DNA of 64,000 nt from Siderastrea radians (taxonomy: Eukaryota > Cnidaria > Anthozoa > Scleractinia > Rhizangiidae). Under the pieces are notes generated by a model. That model made no database searches and was not told where the DNA came from. It saw only the letters and a program-made list of their open reading frames with translations. The stretch is taken from positions 9,152,160 through 9,216,159 of the forward strand of contig OZ024887.1 in the NCBI GenBank assembly GCA_964017195.1, read 5' to 3'. The translations under genes and the position numbers were made by a program. This document shows positions 12,701-22,779 of the stretch, piece after piece (within the stretch, counting starts at the first letter, position 1; each line of letters begins with the position of its first letter).

Positions 12701-15700
12701 TATCGTGTTTTCTGTTTGATTTGTGAATCGAAATCGGCTTAGCGACCAGTTTTGGGTGTACAAAGCAAATGGTTATTCATGGGGGGGGGGGGGGGGGTGG
12801 ATGTGTAATCGATCCTGCAGTGTTGATTTTTTTATCTTCCACTTTTGGGCGGTTTTTCTTACGCTCAATCCATCGTCTCGTACGCCATTTACTCCCTTGG
12901 CAAAAATAGTTGACCGGTTACTATTCTGCGTATTACAACTGTTAAGAAAAGGCCTGTATGAGATTCGACATTCTACTTCCGTTTCCACTTACGCCTTCAG
13001 GACAGCAAACGCTTTACTTCCGTTTCCGCTTACGCTTGCTTTTCTTAGCTACTTTTGTAAATGTTTATTAGAATCGCAACGGAGTGAAAAAAATCGGGTA
13101 AAGCCGGTAAACTAACGATATTTCAACGTGTATGTCAACATTTATGCATACACCTCTCCCTTAGTTAATTATATTGAAGTTTTAGATTGTTTGCGTGGGA
13201 TTAAGTGTATTAAATATTTGTGACCTTTGCATGACCTGGATATAAAGCGTCGCTGTTATTTTGTTGTTACCACAACTAATGCATGTAGTGTATCGTACTT
13301 TGCAAGGATTATTGTCTAATCTTTGCTACACTTGCGATTATTAGTTTTCGAAGAGTAAAGTTTAAAATTCAGCTCTTTGACTTATTTAAAAATAGGTTTT
13401 GAGAAAGGCGTAGCTAAGTGTACGAAAACTGGCACAGTAGGTCGAAATGTATGAGACGATTTCCTCCGCTAAAATTAAGGAGCAGTTAAATTTAAGCTGG
13501 CGTTGAAAGTTTTTCTATTCACTTTGATCTTTTATCTATCATCTATCCAAAAATCATGAAGTTCCTTGTAAAATTACCTACAAAACGGGCTATTTGTTTA
13601 TCTACAATACCTTCACTGTGCAGTGAAAAGTGCAAATATTAGCCGCTAAACTTTTATTCACCTCGAAAGAAATTGTCCGCACTGACTTGCTTCTTCGTCA
13701 AAAAGCCCGGCAAAACTGGCAATTTATAGCTGAAATGTTCCTTTTACTTTTGGAATTCTTCGGTTGACGACGATTTGAACGACCGACGGAAACAATCAAA
13801 TGAAGTTCTCTTTGTACGAGAACTGGGCCCGTAAGAGAACTGGGCAACATACTGTTCAGTATCAGTTCACGAGTTCGAGTTTCGAGTTTGCGGAGCTACT
13901 AAAATTCAAGGTCAGTCGTGCTGTGTTCAAAACTCAACTCGAATGAGGCAAACATGAAAAGTTGATGTGCCTTAATTTAGACACGCTTAAGACTAAAAAA
14001 ACAGCACAAAAATTCTTACGTGTCCCCTGGAGGAATTGTCGAGGTTCGAAATCGCGTTTAAAAGCGACTGCTTTTCGACCGGTTGAATTGTCGTTCCTTA
14101 GGCCATGCTCGGCTTTCATTCAAAATCATGGTCTGTTTTGAAATAGCCGCTGCGTGAAAGTCTCAGAAAATGTAGCAGTATTCACACTTGAGAGAGTTTG
14201 GAAAGTCACCAGTGAAGCCCGAACGAGAGGCTTACAAAAAAAACCTTCAGGCTATCTTCGCTGGACCAAAAAAACGTTAATTCCCCCGAAATGGATATGG
14301 TGATAGGTTAGCCCGTACTGCCAGGGAAACTGCAGCATATGACACAGTACTACCCCAAGCTCCTATTCAGTCACATCGGGATTTAAAACGGCAAAAAAAC
14401 TAGACCGCAAATGCACTATAAATCATACCAAAAGAGGTAACAAAAAGATATTGGAATCAACCAAGCTTGAATACTCTAATAACGCTGAACACAATACGAC
14501 AGTTAGTAATGAGCTTATATAGCGCGCCTTTCGTACTAACGTATTCAAACGCGCCTTACAATTCAATTAAGCGATGAGCTCGGACATCAAGACACTGAAG
14601 CACCTACTTTAAGTGATTTCTATGAATTCATGATTTAAACTACTCAGACACAACATATCTCTTTTCCGGAACCAAGTATATCGCGTCCCTGACCTTTTGT
14701 CTTTGTCCATGCTTATGCCATTTGCATTAATTCCTCCTGTTGCTTGGATGCCTTTGAATCCGTCAAAGAACACAATGTTACCATGCAGGATATCGTGTAG
14801 AAGAAATACCTGGAGCAAGGCCAACAATTTGTTCTTAGAGTGGAAGAAATTATCATTTGTCACATAGAAGCTATCAGGACCTGCGGAGGAAAAAAGAAGA
14901 AAATAGATTTTATGAACCAGAATAAGGTTGGTGCTTTCCTGTTGGGCCTATCATTATGCGTATATGCATGCGTCAGACAGTTCATCCCTTCAACCAACTG
15001 CTTGTCAATCAGTCAGTCAGTTAGTTAGTCAGCCAGTTAGTTAATCAGTTAGCCATTCAGTTATTCAATCGTTCAGTGCGTGACTAAATCAGTCAGTGTG
15101 TAAGATAATGAGTCGGTCATCCATTCAGTCAGTGAGAGAGTAAACAGTCAGTCAGTCAGTCAGTAAGTTGGTCAGTCAGTCAGTCAGTCAGTCAGTCAGT
15201 CAGTCAGTCAGCCAGCCAGTCAATCACTCAGTCAATCAGCCAGGCAGGCAGTCAGTCAGTCAAACGGTCACTCAGTCAGCCAGTCAGTCACTGAGCCAGT
15301 CAGTCAGTCAGCCAGCCAGCCAGTCAGTCAATCAGTCAGTCAGTCAGTCAGTCAATGAGTCGATCAGCCAGTCAATCACTCAGTCAGTCAGTAGGTCAAT
15401 CAATCAGTCAATCAATCAATCAATCTATCTATCTATCAAACCTTCCGTCATTCAGTGAGTGTTTCGGTCAAACGGTCAGCCAGTTATTGAGACAGTCAAT
15501 CAGTAATTCAGCAAGCCAGCCAGTGAGTCAGTCACGACAGCAAGACAGTCAGCTAGTCCGTCAGTCATTCATTTATTCAGTAAGTCAGTCCATTAGTCAT
15601 TAAGTTGGTCAGCCAGTCAGTCATTTAGTCAGTCAGTCAATTACCACTCACGGATAACGGAGTGTAATTTACTAGGATTGTTTCGTAAAGTGAGTTCTTT

Positions 15701-18700
15701 GAATTGGCGGGTCACTAAATAGTCTCCCTCGCAGCCGTTTTGAGTGTTTTTTGCGTGACAACACCAAAAACGGCTGCGAGGGAGACGATTTACTAAACTA
15801 AGTTTTACTGGTTTTCCACCACACGTCTTTCTTTCAGCTAGAAAAGCTTTGTTGTCGTTGTCGGACAATCTTTGCGACAAGACTGCAAGGTGACATGGGT
15901 AATTAATTAATAAACTTACAAAACTTGGGCTATTGTTCACCCCTACAGAAAATAGATCACCTAGACAAGTGTTTATGGCAGTGACAGCCGTAAAATTACT
16001 GCCGAATCACACAAGATGTACAGCTAACAATACTTGTGGTCCTGTCGCGCAAGCTCGAGGCTTTAAAATCCAACAACGTTAATTGAAATAGCTGTATACA
16101 TCTGGCATCAGTTTTATGACAGTCGCCGTATAAAGCTGCACTGAGGGGGGGGGGGGGTGGGGGTACTCCGGATTTCGAGTGACGGGGAGGTGTAAAGGAT
16201 TTTTGGGGGATTTGAAATTCACGATTTCGGGTGTTTGGGTAAGAAACTTTGGCAAGTATTTATTCGGGTAGTTTGTAAGAATGATGTATAGTTTTAGTTT
16301 ATGATTAATGCATGGTATCATTGTCAAATGATGTAATCCGCTATGTAACCCCTTGATCTAACTTTATGTATAAATTGTGATCAACTGTATATTTAGAAGC
16401 AGTGCAATAAAACGTTCAATGAGACAACAGCTCTCACTATTCTCCATAGTAGAATTAAAACTCACAAGTCAAACTCGACAAATGACTACAAGATCTGGGA
16501 ATGTTTATTGCGATAGTAATGACAAATAATGAAACAAACACGTCCATTCAAAAAGGTTGTTCTTCGTTATTGTCATTTAATCACTTCTGGGTACTTGTAA
16601 GCCTCGAAAATTCAGTGTGGGACTTTTGGGGGTCTTATTTTGGTCTAGGGAATATTTTGGGTTTCGCTTCAAGTCCAAGGCAATTCTTTAGGTTTTATGT
16701 CCCATCATTCGCACCTCCCCGTCATTTGAAATCCAGAGTACCACCCCTCCACCCTGGGGTCATAGTGTTACCTTACCCACTGCATACAGATTGTTCGGAC
16801 TCCAGATCATATCATCTACCACAGAACGACGATGAATCAGCGAATGTGTCTCACGCTCGAAGTCAAAAATTTCGGTGGCTTGAACGTCTGGCCGGTGACT
16901 CACCACAAACACGGACACCGCTCCCGTGGAAGGGTCCTGGTACACGCTGATCCCGTGCGGGTTAAATCCCGTGCGATTAAAGTTCTTTAGTTTTAATTCA
17001 ACTGGATCTTGGTCAGGCTTGTTGAAATCAAATGTTAACATCTTACTCTCTCGTTTATCAAGCTCAGTGTTGTAGGAGAGTGTCATTTGGTAATGGAGTC
17101 CCTGTTTGAAAATCATAGGGCAATATTACACTGAGAATTAATGTGGTCTGATAACTTCCTTTGAGGCAAATTACAATCACCCAGACAATAGCACTCAGCG
17201 TGCCTACTTATAATATTACTTTTTGGTTTAAAACCACTTATTGTGATATCCTCTTTGTTATATATGAAGCTGACATTTTATCATGAAAGTATCTTATCCT
17301 TGAAATCTAAATTTAAAACTATTATCAGGAATCATTCCCTTTTGAAAAATTGTGTGTATTAAGATTGCATTAAAGTTATCCCAGATCGTGATATCCCTTT
17401 TCAAGAAATCTTATCCCCAGGGCCCTGACTCGGATAAGTGCCTGAAGATAGCAGATCGTTATTCAAAATGAAAGTAGGCTCGATCATCATCCACTATTGG
17501 GACATTTCAAGGTGGCGTGATCTCCAGAATTTTTCTAGTTACAGTTGCAAACGTCCAGCTACTTTAGCTTCCCTACCATTACACTCTTTGAGATACGGTC
17601 ATACAGTCGAACCTTCCTGTGCAACCACCTCTCGTAAGCAACCACCTCAAGTCAGCGACCACTCCTCCCCCCCCAAAAAAAAATGCTCAGTGAAATCATT
17701 ATACAGTCAACTCCCGTTATTGCGGACACCTTGGGGACCGAGATTTGGTGTCCGTAATAGCGAGAGTCCATAATTGCGGGGTACGAGAGAAATTTCTTAT
17801 AAAATGTATTTACGATAGGGGAATTACATGTATTTACATCTGCATTGTTCAACCGAGAGCCGCTTTTGCATGTAAAGAGCATAAAAGAACAGACATTTTG
17901 TGTAGTAGTATACCAGAGAATCTATCCTTTACCGATGCTTATGGTTTTCTACATTTATTACTTACGGACTTACATTTGTTGGGACTCATTTTCAAGGAGG
18001 TCGGAACCTGATCATTCACTAAGACTACATTGGGATTACTTGTCCTCAAAAATACTGTTCAAGCCGGCTCTACGTAGACTTCCTCCTCCTTCATCAGCAT
18101 GCAGTTGCTATTTATAGGGAAGATACTGGAGGCATTGCTGGCCGTATACCATGGGTTTATCGAGAAATGCAATATCGTTTTCAAGGAGGGCTAGCCACAA
18201 AGCGAAGGCAGAAATTTGTGGCCAGGAATCAACCCCGGAGAAGTTGCATAGGACTGGAAAATACAGTAAGTTACTCATAGAATTTACGGTGGAATAAAAC
18301 ATTTGCACAGACTAGACTAATCTATTCATAGGAGCGACACTGCAAAACTGGCCTTGGGAGGAATAGAAAAAGGAATAATTTTTTAAATTGATCACCACCA
18401 GAAGAAGCATAAATACAAAAAGACAAAGGCGATATCAAAAAACGAATTTCATAGTTAGTAGTTACTCAAAGATGCTGCTCGATGTCCGCTATAAAGAGAG
18501 TTAAAACAATAAAGTTGTTACCTCAGGACCGAGCAAAGAGTCCATAATTCCGTAATAGCGAGAGTCCTTAGCAGTGAGAGTTTGTTTCAGTCAAATGTCT
18601 GTAACCGTTTGCCAGAGATTTAGCTGCTGTTCGTAATAGCAGGGTGTCCGCAAGGCGAGAGTTGGAACCTCTTGTAGGCGACCACCTCTTGTAAGCGACC

Positions 18701-20401
18701 ACCTCTCATGAACGGCCACTTTTGGGGCCGACATCTTCAATTTTGCTATTGTTTTTAACCTCCGGTAAGCGACCACTTGACACATGATCCCATGTCACCG
18801 GGTTTAAACTGACCGGGTTTAAACTGAACAGAATAGCACCATACAACCCTAATATGACTTATTTGTTTATGTAATGTACTTGTGATCCTAGTTCTCCGCT
18901 AAAGATACTACACTTTATTTTGGGTTACATGTTTATTTGTGCATGGATGAAAGAAAATTAACCCCGGATGAAAATTAAAATGTTCACCCATTGTGGTCTG
19001 AACTCTCTTATGCGACCACCTCCCGTAAGCGACCACTTAAGCTTGACGTTCTGGGTGGTCGCTTACGGGAGGTTCGACTGTATGTCCACCATCTCCTCAA
19101 TGTTTACTGAGGTGGGTGTGGCAATGTGTCATTCATCCACAACATGAAAAATTTTGGAAATGCTTTTTCTATGTTAAGGGAAGGTACGTTTTTTCTTGGG
19201 GGGGGGAGGGCTGGGGAATTTTGGTATTTTTTTCCCAAAAAAGTGTTGGCCCTCCCTTGCGTTTTAATAAAAATACTCCTGACCCCCCACCTTTAGGTGA
19301 CTGACAAAAGTGCGACCCTCCCCTCACTGCTACATGGTATGTTCCATGTTGTAGAAACCTCTGAACGTTTCGCTTGTGAACGCAGTGTTTGAATATGAGT
19401 ATATCTCGATATCGAATGTGTGCGCGCTGAAACGAGGAAAATGCGAACAATCATTGTGGGATATTTACGTTTTATAGTTGAAGTTTGAATATGGAAGTAT
19501 TTGAGTATTATAAAAGTTTTGAACATAAAATATACAATACACGTGCTTCTTTCTCCGACTAGCCAGCATTGCTGTTGGTTATTTGAACAGAAAGGTTTAT
19601 TTGTTTAGCATGCGAAATCTGCCTCTCAAAAACAAATATTCCTACAATTCCGACAAGGTAGAGCGCATTGTTGGATCTACTAGTAACTATTCAGAACTAA
19701 ACGACTCAGGAGATCAGGCAGTGGATAGCCAACAGCAAGAAGCTGAAGAAACGATACCTGAGTCAAGTACTTCTCAATACGGACGGAAAAGGACACGAGT
19801 CCTCCGAGAAAAACTATGTGCTATGGTATAATATACATGTACAAATGTAACCTAGTACCTATAATAAAACACCAAATTAAATCAAAGTAGGTGAAAAGAA
19901 AACTTAATCTGTAAGAAAAATGGAAAGCAACATCACAAAAATTCTCGTTAAAAAATTCTGGAAAAGATGTGTGACCCTCCCTTGAATAGCTCACATGAGG
20001 TATGGCCCTCCCCTTTTGGTGCTCACTTTCACTGATGACCCTCCCCTCTGAGGCCCCAGCCCTCCCCCCCCCCCCCCCAAGAAAAAACGTACCTTCCCTA
20101 AGAAAGCACAAAATGAGCCTACATGAAACGTTGTTTACCAGGTTCACTAGCTTTTGACAAAAATGTTGCTTAAGAGCATGTTGGACTGAGAGGTTTACCC
20201 TAGCAAACAAGCGGAAAAAAACACTTACAGAAGACAAAATCACCAATCCATCAGAAAGAAGAGCAAGATCCTCTGAACCATTCACTAAAAGGAAGAAACA
20301 GAATCAGGAAATAAGGTAGAAGGAAATAATAAGAGGGCAAAGATTCACTTACTGAGAAGCATTTCAAGATCGTGAGCATTTTTTTTCACGAAATTCAAGA
20401 C
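9774..20401 (-). CDS. paraoxonase/arylesterase-family lactonase, six exons recovered (340 aa; N-terminal exon not found)
   Basis: Calcium-dependent six-bladed beta-propeller hydrolase acting on lactones and aryl esters; family members are usually secreted or membrane-anchored. Minus-strand exons in order: 20401-20353, 20284-20229, 17101-16777, 14880-14694, 12327-12246 and 10097-9774 (TAA). All have AG/GT borders and phases that close. Family landmarks in order: GSEDLALLSDG (the E-D calcium ligands), FNPHGIS (catalytic-type His), a second His in VVSHRPD, the Asn of SPNNLYAVG, FYVTNDNFF, NANGISMD (Asn), YIDNINVDP (D-N calcium ligands), and LLIGTLDSNMLYCEL near the end. The vertebrate enzymes are about 355 aa, so only the hydrophobic N-terminal exon (roughly 15-25 residues) is missing; it must lie beyond 20401 on this strand. 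No stop or frameshift is seen, so the gene looks functional. The introns are loaded with small transposons. Confidence 0.9.
10245..11010 (+). repeat. degenerate tandem repeat of about 110 bp, interrupted by a MITE
   Basis: The block gctgtacaagatggttctaa followed by cttttgag(a/t)ctg recurs at about 10260-10310, 10389-10462, 10498-10577 and, after the inserted element, 10954-11008. Units are followed by a loosely conserved catTcaaatga(g/a)agctt. The repeat lies in the last intron of the paraoxonase gene. Confidence 0.6.
10613..10953. mobile_element. 341 bp MITE with 29 bp perfect terminal inverted repeats and 5 bp target duplication
   Basis: The left end at 10613-10641 (ccaagagaaaataagggg...) is the exact reverse complement of 10925-10953. 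The pentamer ctgta immediately precedes and follows the element. Neighbouring tandem units show the uninterrupted target (gctgtacaag), so the insertion point can be read directly. No ORF. Non-autonomous DNA transposon; superfamily not assigned. Confidence 0.8.
11250..12090. mobile_element. foldback element, arms about 260 bp, loop about 310 bp
   Basis: The reverse complement of roughly 11829-12082 matches 11258-11511. Shared blocks include ggcggctcctcccagcttcc, gactactgccgagcgct and catagaataaaaat. Identity is about 85-90 percent by eye. No coding potential. It lies in the last paraoxonase intron, about 160 bp from exon 12246-12327. Confidence 0.65.
12411..13856. mobile_element. non-autonomous DNA element with gttgcccagttttcgtac ends
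   Basis: The left end (cagtgtgttgcccagttttc) and the reverse complement of the right end (about 13830-13856, cagtatgttgcccagtt) are matching terminal repeats. Extra copies of cccagttttcgtaca occur inside near both ends (12605-12632 and 13418-13436), which is typical of subterminal repeats. A run of G at 12781-12797 breaks the interior. No transposase frame was recognised. The CAGT ends and a TA at the left flank suggest a Tc1/mariner or pogo relationship (inference). It lies in a paraoxonase intron. Confidence 0.6.
15001..15650 (+). repeat. (CAGT)n tetranucleotide microsatellite, about 650 bp, degenerate
   Basis: Long runs of cagt/gtca with scattered substitutions. Because four is not a multiple of three, any reading frame cycles through Q, S, V and S, giving spurious SQSVSQSV proteins in both directions. 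It lies in the paraoxonase intron between exons 16777-17101 and 14694-14880. No function is implied. Confidence 0.9.
15712..15793. repeat. short hairpin (snap-back MITE)
   Basis: The stem gtctccctcgcagccgtttt is the exact reverse complement of aaaacggctgcgagggagac 35-40 bp downstream; taaat/atttac flanks extend the pairing. It has the size and form of a tiny dispersed MITE. Confidence 0.7.
16145..16765. mobile_element. MITE of about 620 bp ending 12 bp from a paraoxonase splice donor
   Basis: The left end (G-run, gggggtactccggattt, then tgacggggaggtg) matches the reverse complement of the right end (cacctccccgtcatttgaaa, then ccagagtaccacccc). No ORF. The right end at about 16765 stops about a dozen bases from the donor of paraoxonase exon 16777-17101. 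The interior carries the repeated wording ggggtctta/ttttggg, common in decayed elements. Confidence 0.65.
17604..19080. mobile_element. DNA element with cagtcgaacctcc ends and TA target sites
   Basis: The left end (cagtcgaaccttcctgtgca, then accacctc) and the right end (ggaggttcgactg at 19068-19080) are inverted. Both are flanked by TA (17602-17603 and 19081-19082). Several internal copies of gtaagcgaccacctc lie near both ends (17625-17660 and 18665-18775, 19000-19070). The TIR form and TA duplication fit a Tc1/mariner/pogo-type non-autonomous element. A second element is nested inside. It lies in the longest paraoxonase intron. Confidence 0.65.
17704..18663. mobile_element. nested DNA element with cagtcaactcccgttattgcgg end
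   Basis: The left end cagtcaactcccgttattgc is preceded by TA. The right end (gcagggtgtccgcaaggcgagagttg) is a diverged inverted match that stops short of the final ctg. Subterminal gtccgtaatagcgagagtcc copies occur at both ends (17747-17770 and 18550-18570). No intact transposase. The minus-strand ORF at 18108-18308 is not recognisable. Confidence 0.5.
19175..20100. mobile_element. DNA element of about 925 bp with G-run terminal repeats
   Basis: The left end (aagggaaggtacgttttttc followed by a G-run) and the right end (C-run, then gaaaaaacgtaccttccc) are inverted, with TA at both outer borders. The interior has a second inverted pair (gaccctcccttgc/gggag...) and a plus-strand frame at 19583-19831 (82 codons, rich in S, E and Q) that ends in an RKRTRV patch and resembles nothing I know. 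Right-hand end is about 130 bp from paraoxonase exon 20229-20284. Confidence 0.6.
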
Positions 20402-21554
20402 CTAGGAAATCAAGTCCATCAATCTTGCCAAAAATTTCAGAACATTAGGCTACAATGCACTGGGGATATCTTGTTTATAAGATCATTCAGTTCAAGAAAT
20501 TCTGTTATTCGAGAAAAACAGTTTTAAAGATAAGGGACCGGATTCTAGACAGTTTATCCGTCGCTCATTATACTAAAACTATTGTCAAATTAAAGTTGTC
20601 ACACTAAAGTATAAGCTGAATGGTAATTAGATGCAAAAACCATCTTTTTAATGAGATTTTGGTCATGTTTTGTCGTTTAATGCTCGGACCTCGGAGCTCT
20701 CTTCTCATTCAGGCGTTTCATAGTACCAGATGTCATTTTACAGAGAGGCGTGGGGTAAGGTAATGTTCTTGTTGAGCGTCGTTTGTGAGCATTTAATAGC
20801 GGAGCTTCAGCCCGTGAAGCGCGCCAACGGAGCACCATGGGTAAGAAAATCTGGTAACCTATCGATGCAAGAAATTTTGGTTGTGACGCAAGCGTATGTC
20901 CGTCGCACAGACTCTAGGGGAGGGGGAGGGGAGTCCCAAGGCAGCCCGACGGGGGAAGGAGAGTGCCATCTTTTCTTGGCGGGAAATCGTATGACCCTTC
21001 GTCGCTTTTGAAAAACAGGTTTCTTTAAAAGCTTAAGCTTATTTAGCAAAACGATTGTTCGACAGTACTGAAGTCTTAAACTTGAGAAAAAAATCTAATA
21101 TCTGTAAATGGAAAGAAAAAGTTCAAAAGGATACTCAGTTGTTTTTTTGGTGGAAGGCGAAAAGTTCAAGTTACGAAATTTGCCTTCGGCTCAGTCGGCA
21201 CATCGCTTGAGTTTGCAGCATTTGGCAGTGGTCCTGACCCCAAACATAGCAGAGGTAATACCTTCTGGTTTTTTTCTGTCCACAACCATGGTTTTTGCGG
21301 CGGCCCGAACACATTTTCCCAGCAAAAACACCCGTGTGTTTATCTTTATTGCTTTAATGCTGGAAATCGAGTGGAATTCTTTCAAGACAGCATTACCAAG
21401 TGTTTAAAGGTTTCAATTGTCCGTTGCAAAGAAAGAGACTTTTACAACCCGAACATCGACTCTTTTGTATAAGACCACCTTAAAACCATTTATTCAAATC
21501 TAATATTCAAAAGAAGACCGCTTATACAAAATTTGCGTCACCTGAAGTTTTGAG
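20402..21554. other. gene-free stretch upstream of the recovered paraoxonase exons
   Basis: The missing paraoxonase N-terminal exon could lie here or beyond. I could not find a minus-strand hydrophobic exon with a suitable donor. Segment 20780-21010 (cgcgccaacggagcaccatg and nearby) resembles a dispersed repeat read on both strands by ORFs of odd composition. Confidence 0.4.
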
Positions 21555-22779
21555 TTAATGTTCCAACCCATGAGAGTAAGTGAGACGACAACAGTTTGTG
21601 GGATAAAGGGGTAGGGGAGGAAGTACTCCAGTGAAGCATAGATTGCATACAGGTCAGGCTAGTCTAGATTGGCAATGGGCCTCCCCAGAGGGCTGAGTTC
21701 CGCAATGAGTGAGGTCCCAAAAAGTCCTCCCCTGAGGGCTATCCCCCATGAGCGAGGACGGTAACCTCCCCAGAGGGCTAAAATCCCCCATGAGCGAGGT
21801 CCTTATCCGATCCTCCCCAGGGGGCTAACAATCCCCTCAGAGCGAGGTCCTTATCCTCCCCAGAGGGCTAAAATCCCCCATGAGCGAGGTCCTTATCCTA
21901 TCCGAGCCTATACCCTAAGGTTACCATAGTAACCAGTTGTGAATGGCGCAGAATATAGAAGTAACTGAGACTGTGAGTCCATGGGGAAAAGTGTGACCTG
22001 TATTGGGAGCACTTCCTCCCTTACCCATGTTTATTGAAATTAACAATTACTAACATAAGACTAACAACTACAGCAGTGTACGAAGGCCAGAGTAATAACT
22101 AACATGCCCTTACATTGATCACGCTATTCAAAGAACTGATCAAAAATTAGGAAATAAAAATAAATAAATAAATAAAACAATGCCAATAATGAAAAGCAAG
22201 TCAGTAGTAAATGAGGCTAAGAAAAAGGCTATAAAGCCAGAGTTCGCAGTCTCATCACAGCTTTGCGCTGTGGTAAAGAATGAACAATAAACTACATTTA
22301 GACTAGAAACTATGGTAATATACAATTAGCTGGTACATTAATTTTACATCTATATGCTGACGGAACAAGATGTATACTGTAGATAAGGTACTATTGCATA
22401 CAACCGGATACAGGTGTTTATAACGTTTGGGGCAACGGTTATGAAACTGTGCAAAGCCATGCCCATAGAAACTGAGACAACACGTGGGAGGGAGGGAGGG
22501 GAGCTGGTTAACAAAGGTACTCAACCAGAATGATTACTAGACTGGAAGGCTGAAATGAACAAAGGCAGATTGAGGGTGCTTGATTTCACGTGAGCAGCCA
22601 AACGTCATTGGTCAAATATAAATATCCTGATCTTTGCACGTGAATGCGGCATGACCTTTAGGCATGATGATTGAAATGTCTTATCTTGATGACATATCAC
22701 ATTGCCGATATAGTAACGCTAGGACATTAACCTCATGGTTGTCCCATTAACTTTAATTTATAATACTTATAAATTGGCT
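21555..22779. repeat. tandem duplication, copy 1 (1225 bp)
   Basis: It begins with a 465 bp block (21556-22020) and ends with a 279 bp block (22501-22779). Both recur with the same length and no visible difference in copy 2. The middle 480 bp (22021-22500) is unique to this copy. It is AT-rich with a (TAAA)n run at 22156-22176 and no convincing gene. Confidence 0.8.
21677..21905. repeat. minisatellite, about 40-46 bp unit, five units
   Basis: The unit cctccccagagggctaaaat with cccccatgagcgaggtcctt repeats five times with substitutions. The same array sits in copy 2 of the duplication at about 22902-23130. There are no spacers of uniform unique sequence, so it is not CRISPR-like. Confidence 0.8.

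Noticed and set aside
15010..15603. Plus-strand ORFs encoding SQSVSQSV-type repeats
   Set aside because: They are translations of a CAGT tetranucleotide microsatellite in an intron; all frames are open by composition.
18108..18308. Minus-strand ORF inside nested DNA element as a transposase piece
   Set aside because: No catalytic or DNA-binding motif could be identified; too short to assign.
21677..21905. Regular 40-46 bp repeats that could suggest a CRISPR array
   Set aside because: Units are contiguous and degenerate with no spacers of constant size; the genome is eukaryotic and the block is duplicated as a whole. It is a minisatellite.
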